Shown here piece by piece: positions 1 to 9,150 of a DNA stretch of 64,000 bases. This stretch comes from Solidesulfovibrio sp. Its GTDB lineage: Bacteria > Desulfobacterota > Desulfovibrionia > Desulfovibrionales > Desulfovibrionaceae. The notes beneath the pieces were generated by a model. The model saw nothing but the letters and a program-made list of their open reading frames with translations. It was not told the origin of the DNA and ran no database searches. The position numbers and the translations under genes were made by a program. Position 1 is the first letter of the stretch; every line of letters begins with the position of its first letter. The stretch spans positions 62,001-126,000 of the forward strand of contig NZ_JARKOZ010000044.1 of assembly GCF_029978005.1 (NCBI RefSeq), written 5' to 3'.

Positions 1-382
1 GCGCTGTTGCAGGAGGCACATGACCAACTCCGTCTGGCGGGAATCGCCCGGGACTCGCAGGACGCCATTGCCGTATCGAACCTGGATGGGTATATACTGG
101 CCTGGAATCCTTCGGCGCAGAGGCTTTTCGGCTGGGCCGAAGGCGATGCCTTGGCCATGAACATCAGGCACATGATTCCGGAGGATATCCAGGCGCAGGA
201 AATGGAGAACATGCGGCGGGTGGCGGCGGGCGACATGCAGGCGGCCTATGAGACGCGGCGCCTGACCATGGACGGGCGGACTGCCCGTATGGCTCACGGC
301 CAGCTTCCTGGTCGACGAGACCGGCCGCGTCTATGCCATGGCGGTCACGCAACGAATCGCCCGAGGGAGGCTCGGCACATGA
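1..382 (+). pseudogene. 3' end of a PAS-domain protein, frameshifted
   Basis: This is the C-terminal end of a gene that begins before the window. Residues read from base 7 form a clear PAS sensor fold (AIAVSNLDGYILAWNPSAQR, then a RRLTMDGRT strand). Near base 289 the PAS reading moves to another frame, which continues as WLTASFLVDETGRVYAMAVT and stops with TGA at 380-382. The supplied 529-residue ORF (7-1596) avoids that stop only because it stays in the wrong frame across bases 290-378, where it reads as low-quality protein. The stop overlaps the next ATG as ATGA. The break may be a true mutation or a single-base sequence error; I cannot tell. The full protein could be a multi-PAS kinase or a CheB/CheR-PAS protein. 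Confidence 0.6.
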
Positions 383-1596
383 CGGACAAGCTGCGACGAC
401 AAGCCGAAGCGTTGGCTCGGGCAGACGGTTCGGCGAACGAGCGAACCTTTTCCTCCGAGGAGATGCGGCGGGCGCTGCACGAACTGCGCGTGCACCAGAT
501 CGAGCTGGAGATGCAAAACGAGGAGCTGCGCCGGGCCCAGACGGAACTGGACGCCGCTCGGGCCCGGTATTTCGATCTCTATGACCTCGCTCCGGTCGGG
601 TACTGCACGGTGAGCGAGCAAGGGCTGGTCCTGGAGGCCAATCTCACCGTGGCAACGATGCTCGGCCTCGCCCGGGGAGAACTGGTCGGGAAGCTTTGGA
701 CCCGGTTTATTCACAAGGAGGATCAGGGCCTTTATTACCAGCGACGCAAAAAGCTCTTTGAGACCGCTGTGCCGGCCGCGTACGAGTTGCGCTTGCTGCA
801 CAAAGACAGGACCGAATTCTGGGCGCACTTTGCGGCCGTCATCGCCCAGGATGCCGAAGGCGCTCCCGTATGCCGCATCGTGGTGCATGACATCACGGAG
901 CGCAAGCAGGAGGAGCGGTTTCGGGAGGATGTCGAACGCATCATTCAGCACGACATTAAAGGCCCCCTTATCAATCTTTTCAATTTGGCGCAGTTGGTCA
1001 TGGAAGGGGCGCACGATGTCTCCCTGATGGAGGCGTTTCCGCAAATCATTCTTGGCATCCGGCAGGTGGTCCATCTCATCAATTCCGCCGAGCCCTTGCG
1101 GCAAATGGAGAAAGGAGAATACACACCCGCTAGCGAACCTGTCGAAATCTATCAGATTCTGGACACGGTGAAAGAATCCCTGGCGGTATTGTCCTCGCAG
1201 AACCATGTGGGCATCGCTCTCCAGGCCACGGCTTTGGATTGCTCGCCCGGGGAGCCATGGCTATGCGGGGAAGCTTTTCTGCTTGAAGACATGCTCATGA
1301 ATCTGGTGAAAAATGCCGTGGAGGCCTCGCCCAAGGAAGGGCTCGTCACAATCTCCTGTCAAACGGAGCCGGGTGCGTTGCGCATCGCCATCCACAATGC
1401 CGGCGCGGTGCCGGAAGCCGTCCGGGGCAGGTTCTTCGAGAAGTATGTCACGGCCGGCAAGTTGTTCGGCACGGGCCTGGGGACCTACAGCGCCCAGCTC
1501 ATCGCCAAGGCGCACGGCGGCCGCATCGAGTTCACCAGCTCCGAGGCCGAAGGAACCAGGGTGACCGTCGTGCTGCCCCGCCCCGGCATCCTGTAG
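379..1596 (+). CDS. PAS-domain sensor histidine kinase (HDIK type)
   Basis: A predicted cytoplasmic sensor kinase of about 405 residues. The ATG at 379 has a GAGGGAGG ribosome site 8 bases upstream and overlaps the upstream stop as ATGA, so I prefer it over the track start at 7. An N-terminal coiled linker (VHQIELEMQNEEL) leads to a PAS domain (YDLAPVGYCTV to HDITERKQ), then the phosphoacceptor helix with IIQHDIKGPL, and an HATPase region with the N-box NLVKNAVEA and an atypical end, FGTGLGTYSAQLIAKAHGG. The usual DxGxG box is replaced by NAGAVPE. No transmembrane segment is seen. No response regulator lies next to it. It shares kinase-core blocks with the 21.6-22.9 kb kinase. The signal sensed is unknown. 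Confidence 0.8.
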   Translation: MTDKLRRQAEALARADGSANERTFSSEEMRRALHELRVHQIELEMQNEELRRAQTELDAARARYFDLYDLAPVGYCTVSEQGLVLEANLTVATMLGLARGELVGKLWTRFIHKEDQGLYYQRRKKLFETAVPAAYELRLLHKDRTEFWAHFAAVIAQDAEGAPVCRIVVHDITERKQEERFREDVERIIQHDIKGPLINLFNLAQLVMEGAHDVSLMEAFPQIILGIRQVVHLINSAEPLRQMEKGEYTPASEPVEIYQILDTVKESLAVLSSQNHVGIALQATALDCSPGEPWLCGEAFLLEDMLMNLVKNAVEASPKEGLVTISCQTEPGALRIAIHNAGAVPEAVRGRFFEKYVTAGKLFGTGLGTYSAQLIAKAHGGRIEFTSSEAEGTRVTVVLPRPGIL

Positions 1597-2144
1597 CGCT
1601 CCCGCGGCCTGAACGCCGGCCAGACGCGGTCGGCGGTCCCAACCGCCAATCGGCCGGACGCCTTTGCGGCCGCAATGAAGGCCCAAGATGGCCCTCGCCG
1701 CCGGAAAGGCCATGGCCGCGTCTCCCGGGCGGCCCTTGCGACTCGTCCAGGGTTCGGTCCCTTTTTCGCCAATCCCGACGGTAGGGCCGCTCCAAAGCAG
1801 GGGCATGGGAAGTCGTTGGAATAGGATGTCTCGTCTTGTGGCCGAATTGAGACGGAATACTGCGCTGCAGTGCTTGGAGCCATGCCAAGGACAGGCGATG
1901 CCGAGGAGAGGACAAATCCATGACGTGCTCTCACCAAGAAATTTTGGCGTTATTTCATGATGTTCGAGGCGGAAAATCGAAAATATCCTGTGACAATCTT
2001 CAATCAAGCCTTATCGTGTCAAGAGGCACATAAACGTCAACTGCGCTCTTGTCGCCGCGATATTTTGACTAGGCGGCACATCGTCCCGTCGCAAGTGCGT
2101 AGCGGCAGTGTTTATGGGAAATGCCGCAATAAGGAGCTGATGTT
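1597..2144 (+). other. Intergenic region, no supported gene
   Basis: About 550 bases between the kinase and the AAA+ ATPase. Short ORFs exist on both strands (for example 1688-1960 plus and 1261-2007 minus), but none has a recognisable domain, a good ribosome site or convincing residue composition. The second half, from about 1940, is richer in A+T and probably carries the promoter of the ATPase gene. I see no clear terminator hairpin with a T run. Confidence 0.5.
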
Positions 2145-3224
2145 TTGGACAATCAAATATTTGAGTCACCCGCCCCCGAAGTGTGCGCCAGCAAGATTTT
2201 CGAGGCCAGCGGGGCCAAATTCGATGCGGACGTTGCGCCCGATATTTGGCAAAAGATCATGCGACACAAGTGGATACTGTCCGAGCGGCTCAATCGGGAT
2301 GTCGGTTTCAGGATCGCCTGCAACGACTTCCTCGAAAACATCGGAACGGACGAAGAACTCGCCACGCACAACCAGGAAAAGCTTCTGGTGCAGATGGGCG
2401 CGCACACCATCAGCCGGGACATATGGGACACCATCTCCGACACCCAGCCACCCAAGCAACTGATCCAAAAAAGGATTGTCCTGCCCCTGGTCGAAGGGGA
2501 GCTCTCCCGCAAGCACGGCGTCATCCCGCCGAAGACCATCATCTTTTTCGGCCCCCCCGGCACCGGCAAGACCCATTTCGTCAAGGCCATGGCCGGAAGG
2601 CTGGCCTGGTGGTTCATCGAAATCGCGCCCAGCATGCTCATGACCGACGGAGTGGACAAGATAGGAGCGCACCTTCGCGAAATAATGGAAAAAGTACGAG
2701 GCTTGAATGAGGTCGTCCTGTTTATCGACGAGTTCGAGGAATTCGCCGGCAGCCGGGACACGGCCAACCGGGTCGACAGGTCCATCACCAACGAGTTCCT
2801 CAAGCAGGTGCCGCTTATCAAAAGCCAGTCCAACAAGGTGTTGCTGGTGTGCGCGACCAATTACATCCGCCAACTCGACGTCGCCTTGCTGCGGCCCGGG
2901 CGCTTCGATTGCATCATTCCGGTGGGAACCCTGGATGACGACGGAAGAAGAACCATATTGGAATACTATTTGGAGAAGATGAACACCGGGATTGTCGATA
3001 TGGACCGCATCGTGCCCTTGACGACGAAATTCACTCCGGCGGACATCGAATATCTCTTCCAGATCGTCGCCCAGCGCGCTTTTGAAAAGGAATGCGAGAC
3101 CAGGGGTGACGTTCCGGTGACGACGGACATGATCGCCGAGGAAATTGCCTCGTTCAGGCCTTCCCTGACGGAAGCCATGGTCGAGGAGTTCAAGGAAGAC
3201 GTCGCCACCTATTCGCGGATCTGA
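2145..3224 (+). CDS. AAA+ family ATPase
   Basis: A 359-residue AAA+ ATPase of the FtsH/proteasomal/Cdc48-like type. The TTG start at 2145 is chosen because AAGGAG lies 8 bases upstream. Residues ~1-125 are a helical N-terminal region I do not recognise. The ATPase module follows: Walker A GPPGTGKT, Walker B VVLFIDEFEE, sensor-1 LLVCATN, and RPGRFD, which carries the arginine-finger type residues. A small helical lid comes after it (TPADIEYLFQIVAQRAFEKE). There is no protease, zinc or membrane segment, so it is likely a soluble remodelling ATPase or an adaptor-dependent unfoldase. Its neighbours give no partner and its substrate is unknown. Confidence 0.8.
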   Translation: MDNQIFESPAPEVCASKIFEASGAKFDADVAPDIWQKIMRHKWILSERLNRDVGFRIACNDFLENIGTDEELATHNQEKLLVQMGAHTISRDIWDTISDTQPPKQLIQKRIVLPLVEGELSRKHGVIPPKTIIFFGPPGTGKTHFVKAMAGRLAWWFIEIAPSMLMTDGVDKIGAHLREIMEKVRGLNEVVLFIDEFEEFAGSRDTANRVDRSITNEFLKQVPLIKSQSNKVLLVCATNYIRQLDVALLRPGRFDCIIPVGTLDDDGRRTILEYYLEKMNTGIVDMDRIVPLTTKFTPADIEYLFQIVAQRAFEKECETRGDVPVTTDMIAEEIASFRPSLTEAMVEEFKEDVATYSRI

Positions 3225-3240
3225 TCCGTCGGCGACATCG

Positions 3241-3280
3241 CGGGCGGTCTCCCCGAATCCCGAACGGGAGGGGCCGCCCG
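3241..3280. terminator. GC-rich stem-loop between convergent genes
   Basis: CGGGCGG pairs with CCGCCCG, and the stem extends through CTCCCC/GGGAGGGG with wobble pairs and one mismatch. It lies between the convergent ATPase and permease genes. There is no T run on either strand, so it may be a weak terminator or an mRNA-end stabilising hairpin and not a standard intrinsic terminator. Confidence 0.4.
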
Positions 3281-3405
3281 GCGGTGAAAAGACGCGCTGG
3301 CCGCCGCCGGCAACCCCCCCCAGGCCCGGGCATCCTTCGGAAATCTTCCCGTCCCCTCGGTTTCACCATGGCAAGGCGCTCCTCCAGGAGAAGCGTCCCC
3401 GTGGG

Positions 3406-4515
3406 TTATGCTTCGGGCGACGCCGCGTCGTCCGTCTCGTTTTGGGCATCGAAGAAGATCTCGAGGAAGAGAAAGGAGATGCTCAGCGCCAAAGGCCCGT
3501 ACAACAACCCGAGGGGGCCGAACATCAGCACCCCGCCGACGATGGAGACGAACACCCAGACCAGGGACATGCGCGCCGTGCCGCGCATGAAAAGCGGGCG
3601 CACGACGTTGTCGACCGAACTGACGGCCACGAGCCAGTACAGGGCAAGGAAAACCGCCATTTTGACCGAGTCCGTGGCGACAAGATAAACGAGGGCCGGA
3701 ATCATGATCAGGCTGAGGCCTACAACGGGAATGAGCGAAGCGATGACGGCCACGGCCCCCCAGAGAACGGGGCTGATCCCCGCGATCCGAAGTCCGATGC
3801 CCGTGACGACCCCGATGGCCACGCTCGTGCCCAGGCCTCCGAGGAGCACGGCCTGGGACACGGCCTTGAATCGTGCGATGATCGCGTCTTCCTGAGCCCG
3901 CCGCAGCGGCGACGCCTTGCGCAGCAGTTCCGTGAGACGCTCCCCCTCGGCCAGAAGGTAAAACAGAAACATGACCAGCACGAGCAGTTGCAGCCCGATG
4001 TTGGCGATCCCTTTGCCGGCCGAGAGGAACCAAAGGCCGATGTCCCCTCCGGAAGACAACGCCCAGACCTCGATCTTGCGCAAATCGATGGACGAGGCGT
4101 CAAGATAGCTTTTGGCCCAGTCCGGCAGGGGGCGCGCCCGGACCCAGACGACGGCTTCGACGAGCCCGCCGGTCTTGAACCAGGCAATGGCCGTATGGAT
4201 GAAGGTGACGGCCTCGCTGGTCAGCAGGGTCACCAAGCCCGCCAGGGGAAGGAGGACGAACAGGATCGTCAGAAGGGTCAACGTCGTTGCGGCGAGAAAG
4301 CGCCGCGTTCGTACGGGACGGGGCAGCCGCGCCCGCAAGGGGTGCATCAGGGTGGCCAGGACCAGGGCGAGGACCATGGCGTGCCGGAACGGCCACAGAA
4401 GCGTCGCCATGATGCTGATCGCCGCCACAAAAATGGCCAGGAGAAAAGGTCGGTAGAACCCCGGGAATTGCGCCATGCTTGTTGGCCAGCTGCGTTGATG
4501 TCTTGTACTGCCCAA
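3406..4515 (-). CDS. AI-2E family (PerM/YdiK-like) membrane permease
   Basis: A polytopic inner-membrane protein of the AI-2E/UPF0118 family, whose members are proposed to export small molecules or exchange ions; the substrate here is unknown. The protein opens with two hydrophobic helices (LAIFVAAISIMATLLWPF, MVLALVLATLMHPL). A long periplasmic or cytosolic middle domain follows, and then a block of helices including the family's Gly/Pro-rich segment (VVGLSLIMIPALVYLV and VFVSIVGGVLMFGPLGLLYGPL). Its length of about 350-370 residues is normal for the family. The TTG at 4515 has AGGA 8 bases upstream, while an ATG at 4476 (MAQFPGF) is possible but has no clear ribosome site. It appears monocistronic. 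Confidence 0.85.
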   Translation of the reverse strand: MGSTRHQRSWPTSMAQFPGFYRPFLLAIFVAAISIMATLLWPFRHAMVLALVLATLMHPLRARLPRPVRTRRFLAATTLTLLTILFVLLPLAGLVTLLTSEAVTFIHTAIAWFKTGGLVEAVVWVRARPLPDWAKSYLDASSIDLRKIEVWALSSGGDIGLWFLSAGKGIANIGLQLLVLVMFLFYLLAEGERLTELLRKASPLRRAQEDAIIARFKAVSQAVLLGGLGTSVAIGVVTGIGLRIAGISPVLWGAVAVIASLIPVVGLSLIMIPALVYLVATDSVKMAVFLALYWLVAVSSVDNVVRPLFMRGTARMSLVWVFVSIVGGVLMFGPLGLLYGPLALSISFLFLEIFFDAQNETDDAASPEA

Positions 4516-4569
4516 GACGGTGTTCCTGTTCAGGGAAAAACACCTGAACCGCGAGGATCGCCTGGGCGG

Positions 4570-4932
4570 CTACTTCCCGATACGGAAATTGAAGTGCTCC
4601 GGGCCGATCATTCCGGCGCCCGTGCCCGAGAATCCGGCGGTGACAAACTCGAAGGTGCCCAGGCGGCCATCCTCGCACGTGACCGTGCCGCTGCCTTTTT
4701 GCTGTGAGGCATGAACGAAGTCACCCTTGCACATCACGCCCTTGTTTGTCGTGAGGGTCAAATTCCCGTCACCCCAAAAATGCACAGTCGCCTTGCCTGT
4801 GAATGTCTCGGTGCTGTTAAGCACCGCGCCATGGATGGGGAGAGTCATTGAATATGCGGGGGATGCAAAAACAAGAAAAACAACTGCGAAAGCAGCGATC
4901 ACCCGGCAGCACAGCTTGAATGAGTCATACAT
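4570..4932 (-). CDS. Small exported protein of unknown function
   Basis: A 120-residue protein with a classical Sec signal peptide (VIAAFAVVFLVFASPAYS, predicted cut after the AYS). The mature ~90 residues are polar and Gly/Thr-rich, with predicted beta strands (TGKATVHFWGDGNLTLTT) and two cysteines (VMCKGD and VTCEDG) that could form one disulfide in the periplasm. The ATG at 4932 has AGAGG 5 bases upstream. I do not recognise the family. It resembles small periplasmic beta-rich proteins in general layout only. It sits just downstream of the decayed glucan-synthase gene on the same strand but has its own spacing and start. Confidence 0.65.
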   Translation of the reverse strand: MYDSFKLCCRVIAAFAVVFLVFASPAYSMTLPIHGAVLNSTETFTGKATVHFWGDGNLTLTTNKGVMCKGDFVHASQQKGSGTVTCEDGRLGTFEFVTAGFSGTGAGMIGPEHFNFRIGK

Positions 4933-5098
4933 AACAGCCTCTTGCTAGCCATTCCCAAAGAACCGTTTTTGCGGGACATCTCCATATGATTGCCCCCATG
5001 GCCTTTGGCTACTGTTGCTATATATTGCATATGTGAGGTCCTGTCCATCCTGTCGGGACAATTGAGACAGGGCCTGGATGCCTGGAACGGCGCTGCCG

Positions 5099-7028
5099 TC
5101 AGCGCAAGTCCACCGCGACGTGATGTTCCCGGCGGTCGTCCGCCAGGGGGATCAGGCCCCGGGCCCGTCCCGCGCCCGCCCCTGGGGATTCGGCGACCAG
5201 GACGCCGTCCAGCGTCACCTGGATTTCCTGTGTGGTCTTTTCGCCAAGACGCCGCCCCGGTGTACCAGGTCCAGCCGCCCCGGCCCGTGAGGTCCACGGC
5301 GTTGTAGCAGAATTCGGAAATGCCCCAGGGTACGCCGCGTTGCCGGCCGTATCCGATCTGGCGCGACACGGCGGCCTTGCAGGTCTGGTCGAGCAGGGTG
5401 GCCATGTTGCCCACAAGGGAGCGCGCCGCGTCCCGGGGCAGTTGCGTGTCGGTGTCCAGGGTGATGACGTAGCGGATCGAAGAGAGGATGGACGCATCGC
5501 CCGCGATCTCCGAAAACGTGGATACGGCCTTCCCGCGCAGCAAGGCGTTGAACTGCTCCAGCTTGCCGCGTTTGCGCTCGTGGCCCATCCAGGTCCGTTC
5601 GGAGGGATTCCACTCCCGGGGCCTGTGGAACAGGAAGAAGATGCACGGCCGGTCGTCCCGGTAGGTGGCGTTGAGCGCCTCGATCGCCGCCCTGGCCCGG
5701 GCGAGCAGGGCGGCGTCGCCCGGCAGTTCGCGCGCGGGCGCATCGGGAAAATCCGTCAGCAGGGCGAAGAACAGATTGGGGTCGCGGTTGCCGAGATAGC
5801 GGATCTCCAGGGCCCCGGCCAAGCTGTCGACGTCTTGGGCAGAGCCGAGCAGGGTGGGGACGACCGCCATGGTGCGGTGCTCGGCGGGGATGCCGCGCGA
5901 GAAATCCAGCCGGGGCAGGGTTCGCGGCGGCAGGACGAGGGTGGCCGCCAGATTGACCAGCGGCACGGCCAGGGCCGAACCGCCAAGCAGGCCTGTGATC
6001 GCCACAAGCCAGTACCGCCAGTCCCCGGGCGCGAACCCGCCGAAAACGGCCAGCGCGACCCCGGCCGTGACGACGGACAGGAGCAGGACGGGACCGAGGT
6101 ACAGGAAAAGGCGGACCGTCCGGTTCGCCCGGCCGGCCCAGGCCGCAAGCGACAGGCGGCAATCGACCGACCGTTCCAGCAGGGGCCGTCCCTTGTCGAG
6201 CAGATAGTAGCCGACATGGGCGGCGCGGTCGTCGGCGTCCAGGCGTTGCGCCGCTGCGCGCGCCAGCGAAAGGACCTGCCGGGCTACCGCCAGCTCGCCT
6301 CGCGCGCTGCTTCGCGCCACATCCTCGACGACATGCCGGTACCGGTCGCGGGTGGCGAAATCCTGAAGGGCGTAAACACCGGCGGGATCGTCGCGCAAGG
6401 TCTGTTCGACGAGGCTCAAGGACTCGACGTAGTTTTTCCAGTCCATGGCCCCGATGAAACGCAGGCTGCCGATGCTGTTGGCGATGGAAAGCTGGTTGGT
6501 CGCGGCCGTGCGTCCGGCCGCCTCGGAAAGTTGGGTCGCGGTCACCCCTTGTTCGAGGAGTTTTTGGCCGATCCATGTCTGAATGAAGGCCATGGAGGCT
6601 CCCTGGGTATGGAGCCTGGCGTGGAATTCCTCCACGAAGGCCGCGGTCAGCGGCACATCGGCGTTGGCGAACTCGGCCAGCAGCAGGATAAGCTTCTTCG
6701 GTTCCTTTTCAGCCGTGACCTGCATGCGCTGCGCCCAGAAGATGGCCGTGTCGCGTTCCTCGCGGCGGTGCGCGATGCGCCCCCCCGGCGTGGTCGTGGC
6801 CGTGACGATGTCATAGGCCGCCCGCAAAACCCGGGCATTGTCCGCGAGCCGGGGCAGCAGCATGTCCGGCCCGGGCCGCGGCTCGAGGGCATGTTGGCCG
6901 GCCAGTTTGACGGCGTGGAGATTGAGCTGCTTGAGACTGTACAGTTCCGATCGCAGCAACTCGGTGTTCTGGTCGTTGCGCAAGGCGTGGCGCGCCAAAG
7001 TTTTCAATCCGAACTCTTTGAGGCTCAT
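5099..7028 (-). pseudogene. Collapsed remnant of a cyclic beta-1,2-glucan synthase (NdvB/Cgs-like)
   Basis: Intact family members are about 2,800 residues: N-terminal membrane region, GT84 domain, glucoamylase-like part and GH94 phosphorylase. Here the N-terminal ~550 residues are well preserved, ending in the GT84 segment YVITLDTDTQLPRD. The frame then jumps straight to the glucoamylase-like block GVPWGISEFCYNAVDL, and from there to the GH94 block GRGGWTWYTGAASW. After one more frame change comes the family's C-terminal tail (VTLDGV, then LIPLADDRREHHVAVDLR, stop at 5099). Most of the catalytic interior is therefore missing. The ATG at 7028 (MSLKEFG) has AAGGA at good spacing, better than the ATG at 7034. 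It is very unlikely to make cyclic glucan. Confidence 0.75.
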
Positions 7029-7259
7029 CGGCATTCCTTGATCGAGCCCGAGATCTTGCGCGCAGGTTTGGCTTTATTTCATCAGTCTGCTGCGATCTTA
7101 AGCCGGTTTTTCACCATGTTTGCGGGTCCGACCTCCGGTGCGCCCGCAACGAGGGCTCTCCCGAGGCCCGGCGCGCTGTCGCGACGCTGCCGTGCCGCCT
7201 TCTTTCCCGACTCGCCTCCTGCGCTTGGACCGTTGCGGCCTCGCCTCACCCCGGCCTGC

Positions 7260-8786
7260 TCATCCGGTCTGCGAGGGATCGCCCTCAGGGGCGTCGGCCC
7301 AGGCATCCATGGCCGACAGGGCCCGCTTGGCGACCAACTGGAAGTGCCGGCCGAGGATGGCCAGTTCCACGGCCACGGGCAGGGCCTTGCGCTTGGTCAG
7401 GGCCGTTTTGGCAAGCAACTTCCAATAGTCGAACCTGGCCCGGGACAGGATGCCGATGCGCCACAGACTGTTGAGGAAAGCCCGGAAGTCGCTTCGGGCC
7501 AGCCTACCCCGGGCCGTGGGCGTATAGTTCTTAAGGAAGGTATTGATGCGGGCATAATAGTATTCCGGGGAGTAGAGCGTGGCCAGGAGGCGTTTGTAGC
7601 CGTTGATCAGAGCCTCGCGGTTCATGGCCGGGATGAAGTTCAGGCTGGCGTCCGTGTTTTCGCCCGTGGCGTCGCCGAGAAGCCGGTTCTCGGCCTTCAG
7701 ACGCCGCCAGAGCCGTGTCTGGGGCATGGCGGTGAGGATGCCGACCATGGCCGTGACCACGCCGATCTTCTGGATGAAGCGGATTTGCTGTTCGAAGATG
7801 CCCTCCGTGTCGCTGTCGAACCCGACGATGAATCCGCCCATGACCTGCAGGCCGTTTTGATGCAGGGTCTTGATCGCTTCCGGAAAATCCATGGACACGT
7901 TCTGTTTCTTGCCGCATTCCTCGAGGCTGTCCGTGGAAGGCGTTTCGATGCCGATGAAGACCTTGTGGAAATTGGCGTTGCTCATCATGCGCACCAGTTC
8001 GCCGTCCCGGGCCAGGTTGATGCTCGCCTCGGTCATGAACTTGAAGGGATAGCCGTGCCTGGTCTGCCAGTCGATGAGCCGGGGCAGGAACTGCTTCACC
8101 GAGGCGACGTTTCCGATGAAGTTGTCGTCCACGATAAAGACCGGGCCGCGCCAGCCGGCGTCGTGCAGGCTTTCCAGTTCGCGCAGCATCTGCTCGACGG
8201 GCTTCACCCTGGGACGACGGCCGTTCATGACCACGATGTCGCAGAATTCGCAATCGAACGGGCAGCCGCGCGAGTATTGCACGGACATGGTGACGTAGTC
8301 CCGAAAGTCGATCAGATCCCATTGCGGCAGGGGCGTGCGCGAGATGTCCGGCCTTTCGGAGGAGGCATATACGGGCTTTGGCGTTCCCCGGGCGAGATCG
8401 TCCAAAAAGGGCGGCAACGTGATTTCGGCTTCGTTGAGCACGAAATGGTCCACTCCCCGGAAACGCTCGGGCTGGGCGGTAAAGGCCGGGCCGCCGGCCA
8501 CGATGCGTTTGCCCATGTTCCGGGCTCGGGCGATGACGTCCCTGGCTCCGGCCTCCTGCACGAGCATGGCGCTGATGAAAACCATGTCCGCCCAGGCCAG
8601 GTCCTCGTCCCGAAGGGGAGCGACGTTGACGTCGACGAGTCGCTTCTCCCACTGCGTCGGCAGCATGGCGGCAACCGTCAGCAGCCCCAGCGGCGGGAAG
8701 GCCGCTTTGCGGGAAATAAACGGCAAAATATGTTTGAAGCTCCAGAAAGTGTCTGGATAAACTGGATAAATGAGAAGAACCTTCAT
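7260..8786 (-). CDS. B12-binding radical SAM protein (DUF4070-type)
   Basis: A 508-residue cobalamin-dependent radical SAM enzyme. The ATG at 8786 (MKVLLIYPVYPDTF) has GGAGG 9 bases upstream; the track extension to 8873 is not needed. The N-terminal ~140 residues are the Rossmann-like B12-binding fold (FPPLGLLTVAAML, VFISAMLVQ, VAGGPAFT). The radical SAM core carries the [4Fe-4S] motif CPFDCEFC, the GIETPS strand and GGFIVGFDSD. The C-terminal ~130 residues match the DUF4070 arrangement found in hopanoid methylases (HpnP/HpnR) and related enzymes. The likely chemistry is methyl transfer to an unactivated carbon, but the substrate is not shown, and no hopanoid genes are visible nearby. Confidence 0.8.
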   Translation of the reverse strand: MKVLLIYPVYPDTFWSFKHILPFISRKAAFPPLGLLTVAAMLPTQWEKRLVDVNVAPLRDEDLAWADMVFISAMLVQEAGARDVIARARNMGKRIVAGGPAFTAQPERFRGVDHFVLNEAEITLPPFLDDLARGTPKPVYASSERPDISRTPLPQWDLIDFRDYVTMSVQYSRGCPFDCEFCDIVVMNGRRPRVKPVEQMLRELESLHDAGWRGPVFIVDDNFIGNVASVKQFLPRLIDWQTRHGYPFKFMTEASINLARDGELVRMMSNANFHKVFIGIETPSTDSLEECGKKQNVSMDFPEAIKTLHQNGLQVMGGFIVGFDSDTEGIFEQQIRFIQKIGVVTAMVGILTAMPQTRLWRRLKAENRLLGDATGENTDASLNFIPAMNREALINGYKRLLATLYSPEYYYARINTFLKNYTPTARGRLARSDFRAFLNSLWRIGILSRARFDYWKLLAKTALTKRKALPVAVELAILGRHFQLVAKRALSAMDAWADAPEGDPSQTG

Positions 8787-9150
8787 GATGCAAGCCCTCC
8801 GCTTCCTGCGGCATGGTGTCTTGGGTTTGGGATTGTTTTCAGCATAGCTCCGAAAAGAGCAAATGACTCTCATTTTTTCGACGGTCTTTTACAATTCTTT
8901 CCGTCTCGTTTTGGACTTCATAAAATCATTTCCGGCTGGAGTGAATACGGTTTCTCGGGCACGCGAGCCCGCACGCCTTGGCGACGGCCGCGCTGTAAAC
9001 CTGGACCGCCCTGCGGACAGGATTGTTGCGGGATGGCATTGCCAGCCGCGCATCCCTTCGCCGCTGCGTATTTGCGTTACGAGGGGGCGAATTTCTTGTA
9101 ATAGCTAGGAATCTGTTCTATCGTTAGGGAGTATGAGAAAGGATACCCGT
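8787..9150. other. Divergent intergenic region
   Basis: About 360 bases separate the divergent radical-SAM and CheB/CheR genes. It begins A+T-rich (8860-8940), becomes GC-rich, and ends with an A+T-rich stretch upstream of 9133. Promoters for both genes should be here. I searched by eye for a -24/-12 element and found none with correct GG-N10-GC spacing. No ORF is supported. Confidence 0.45.

Noticed and set aside
1261-2007. 248-residue minus-strand ORF
   Set aside because: Half overlaps the kinase gene as shadow; the intergenic half has no recognisable content.
3442-4707. 421-residue plus-strand ORF
   Set aside because: Antisense to the AI-2E permease; residues look like reverse-complement shadow (runs of DGHE, QRR).
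5232-9101. 1289-residue plus-strand ORF
   Set aside because: It is the antisense shadow of the NdvB remnant and the radical-SAM gene; composition is Gly/Arg/Pro-rich with no domain.
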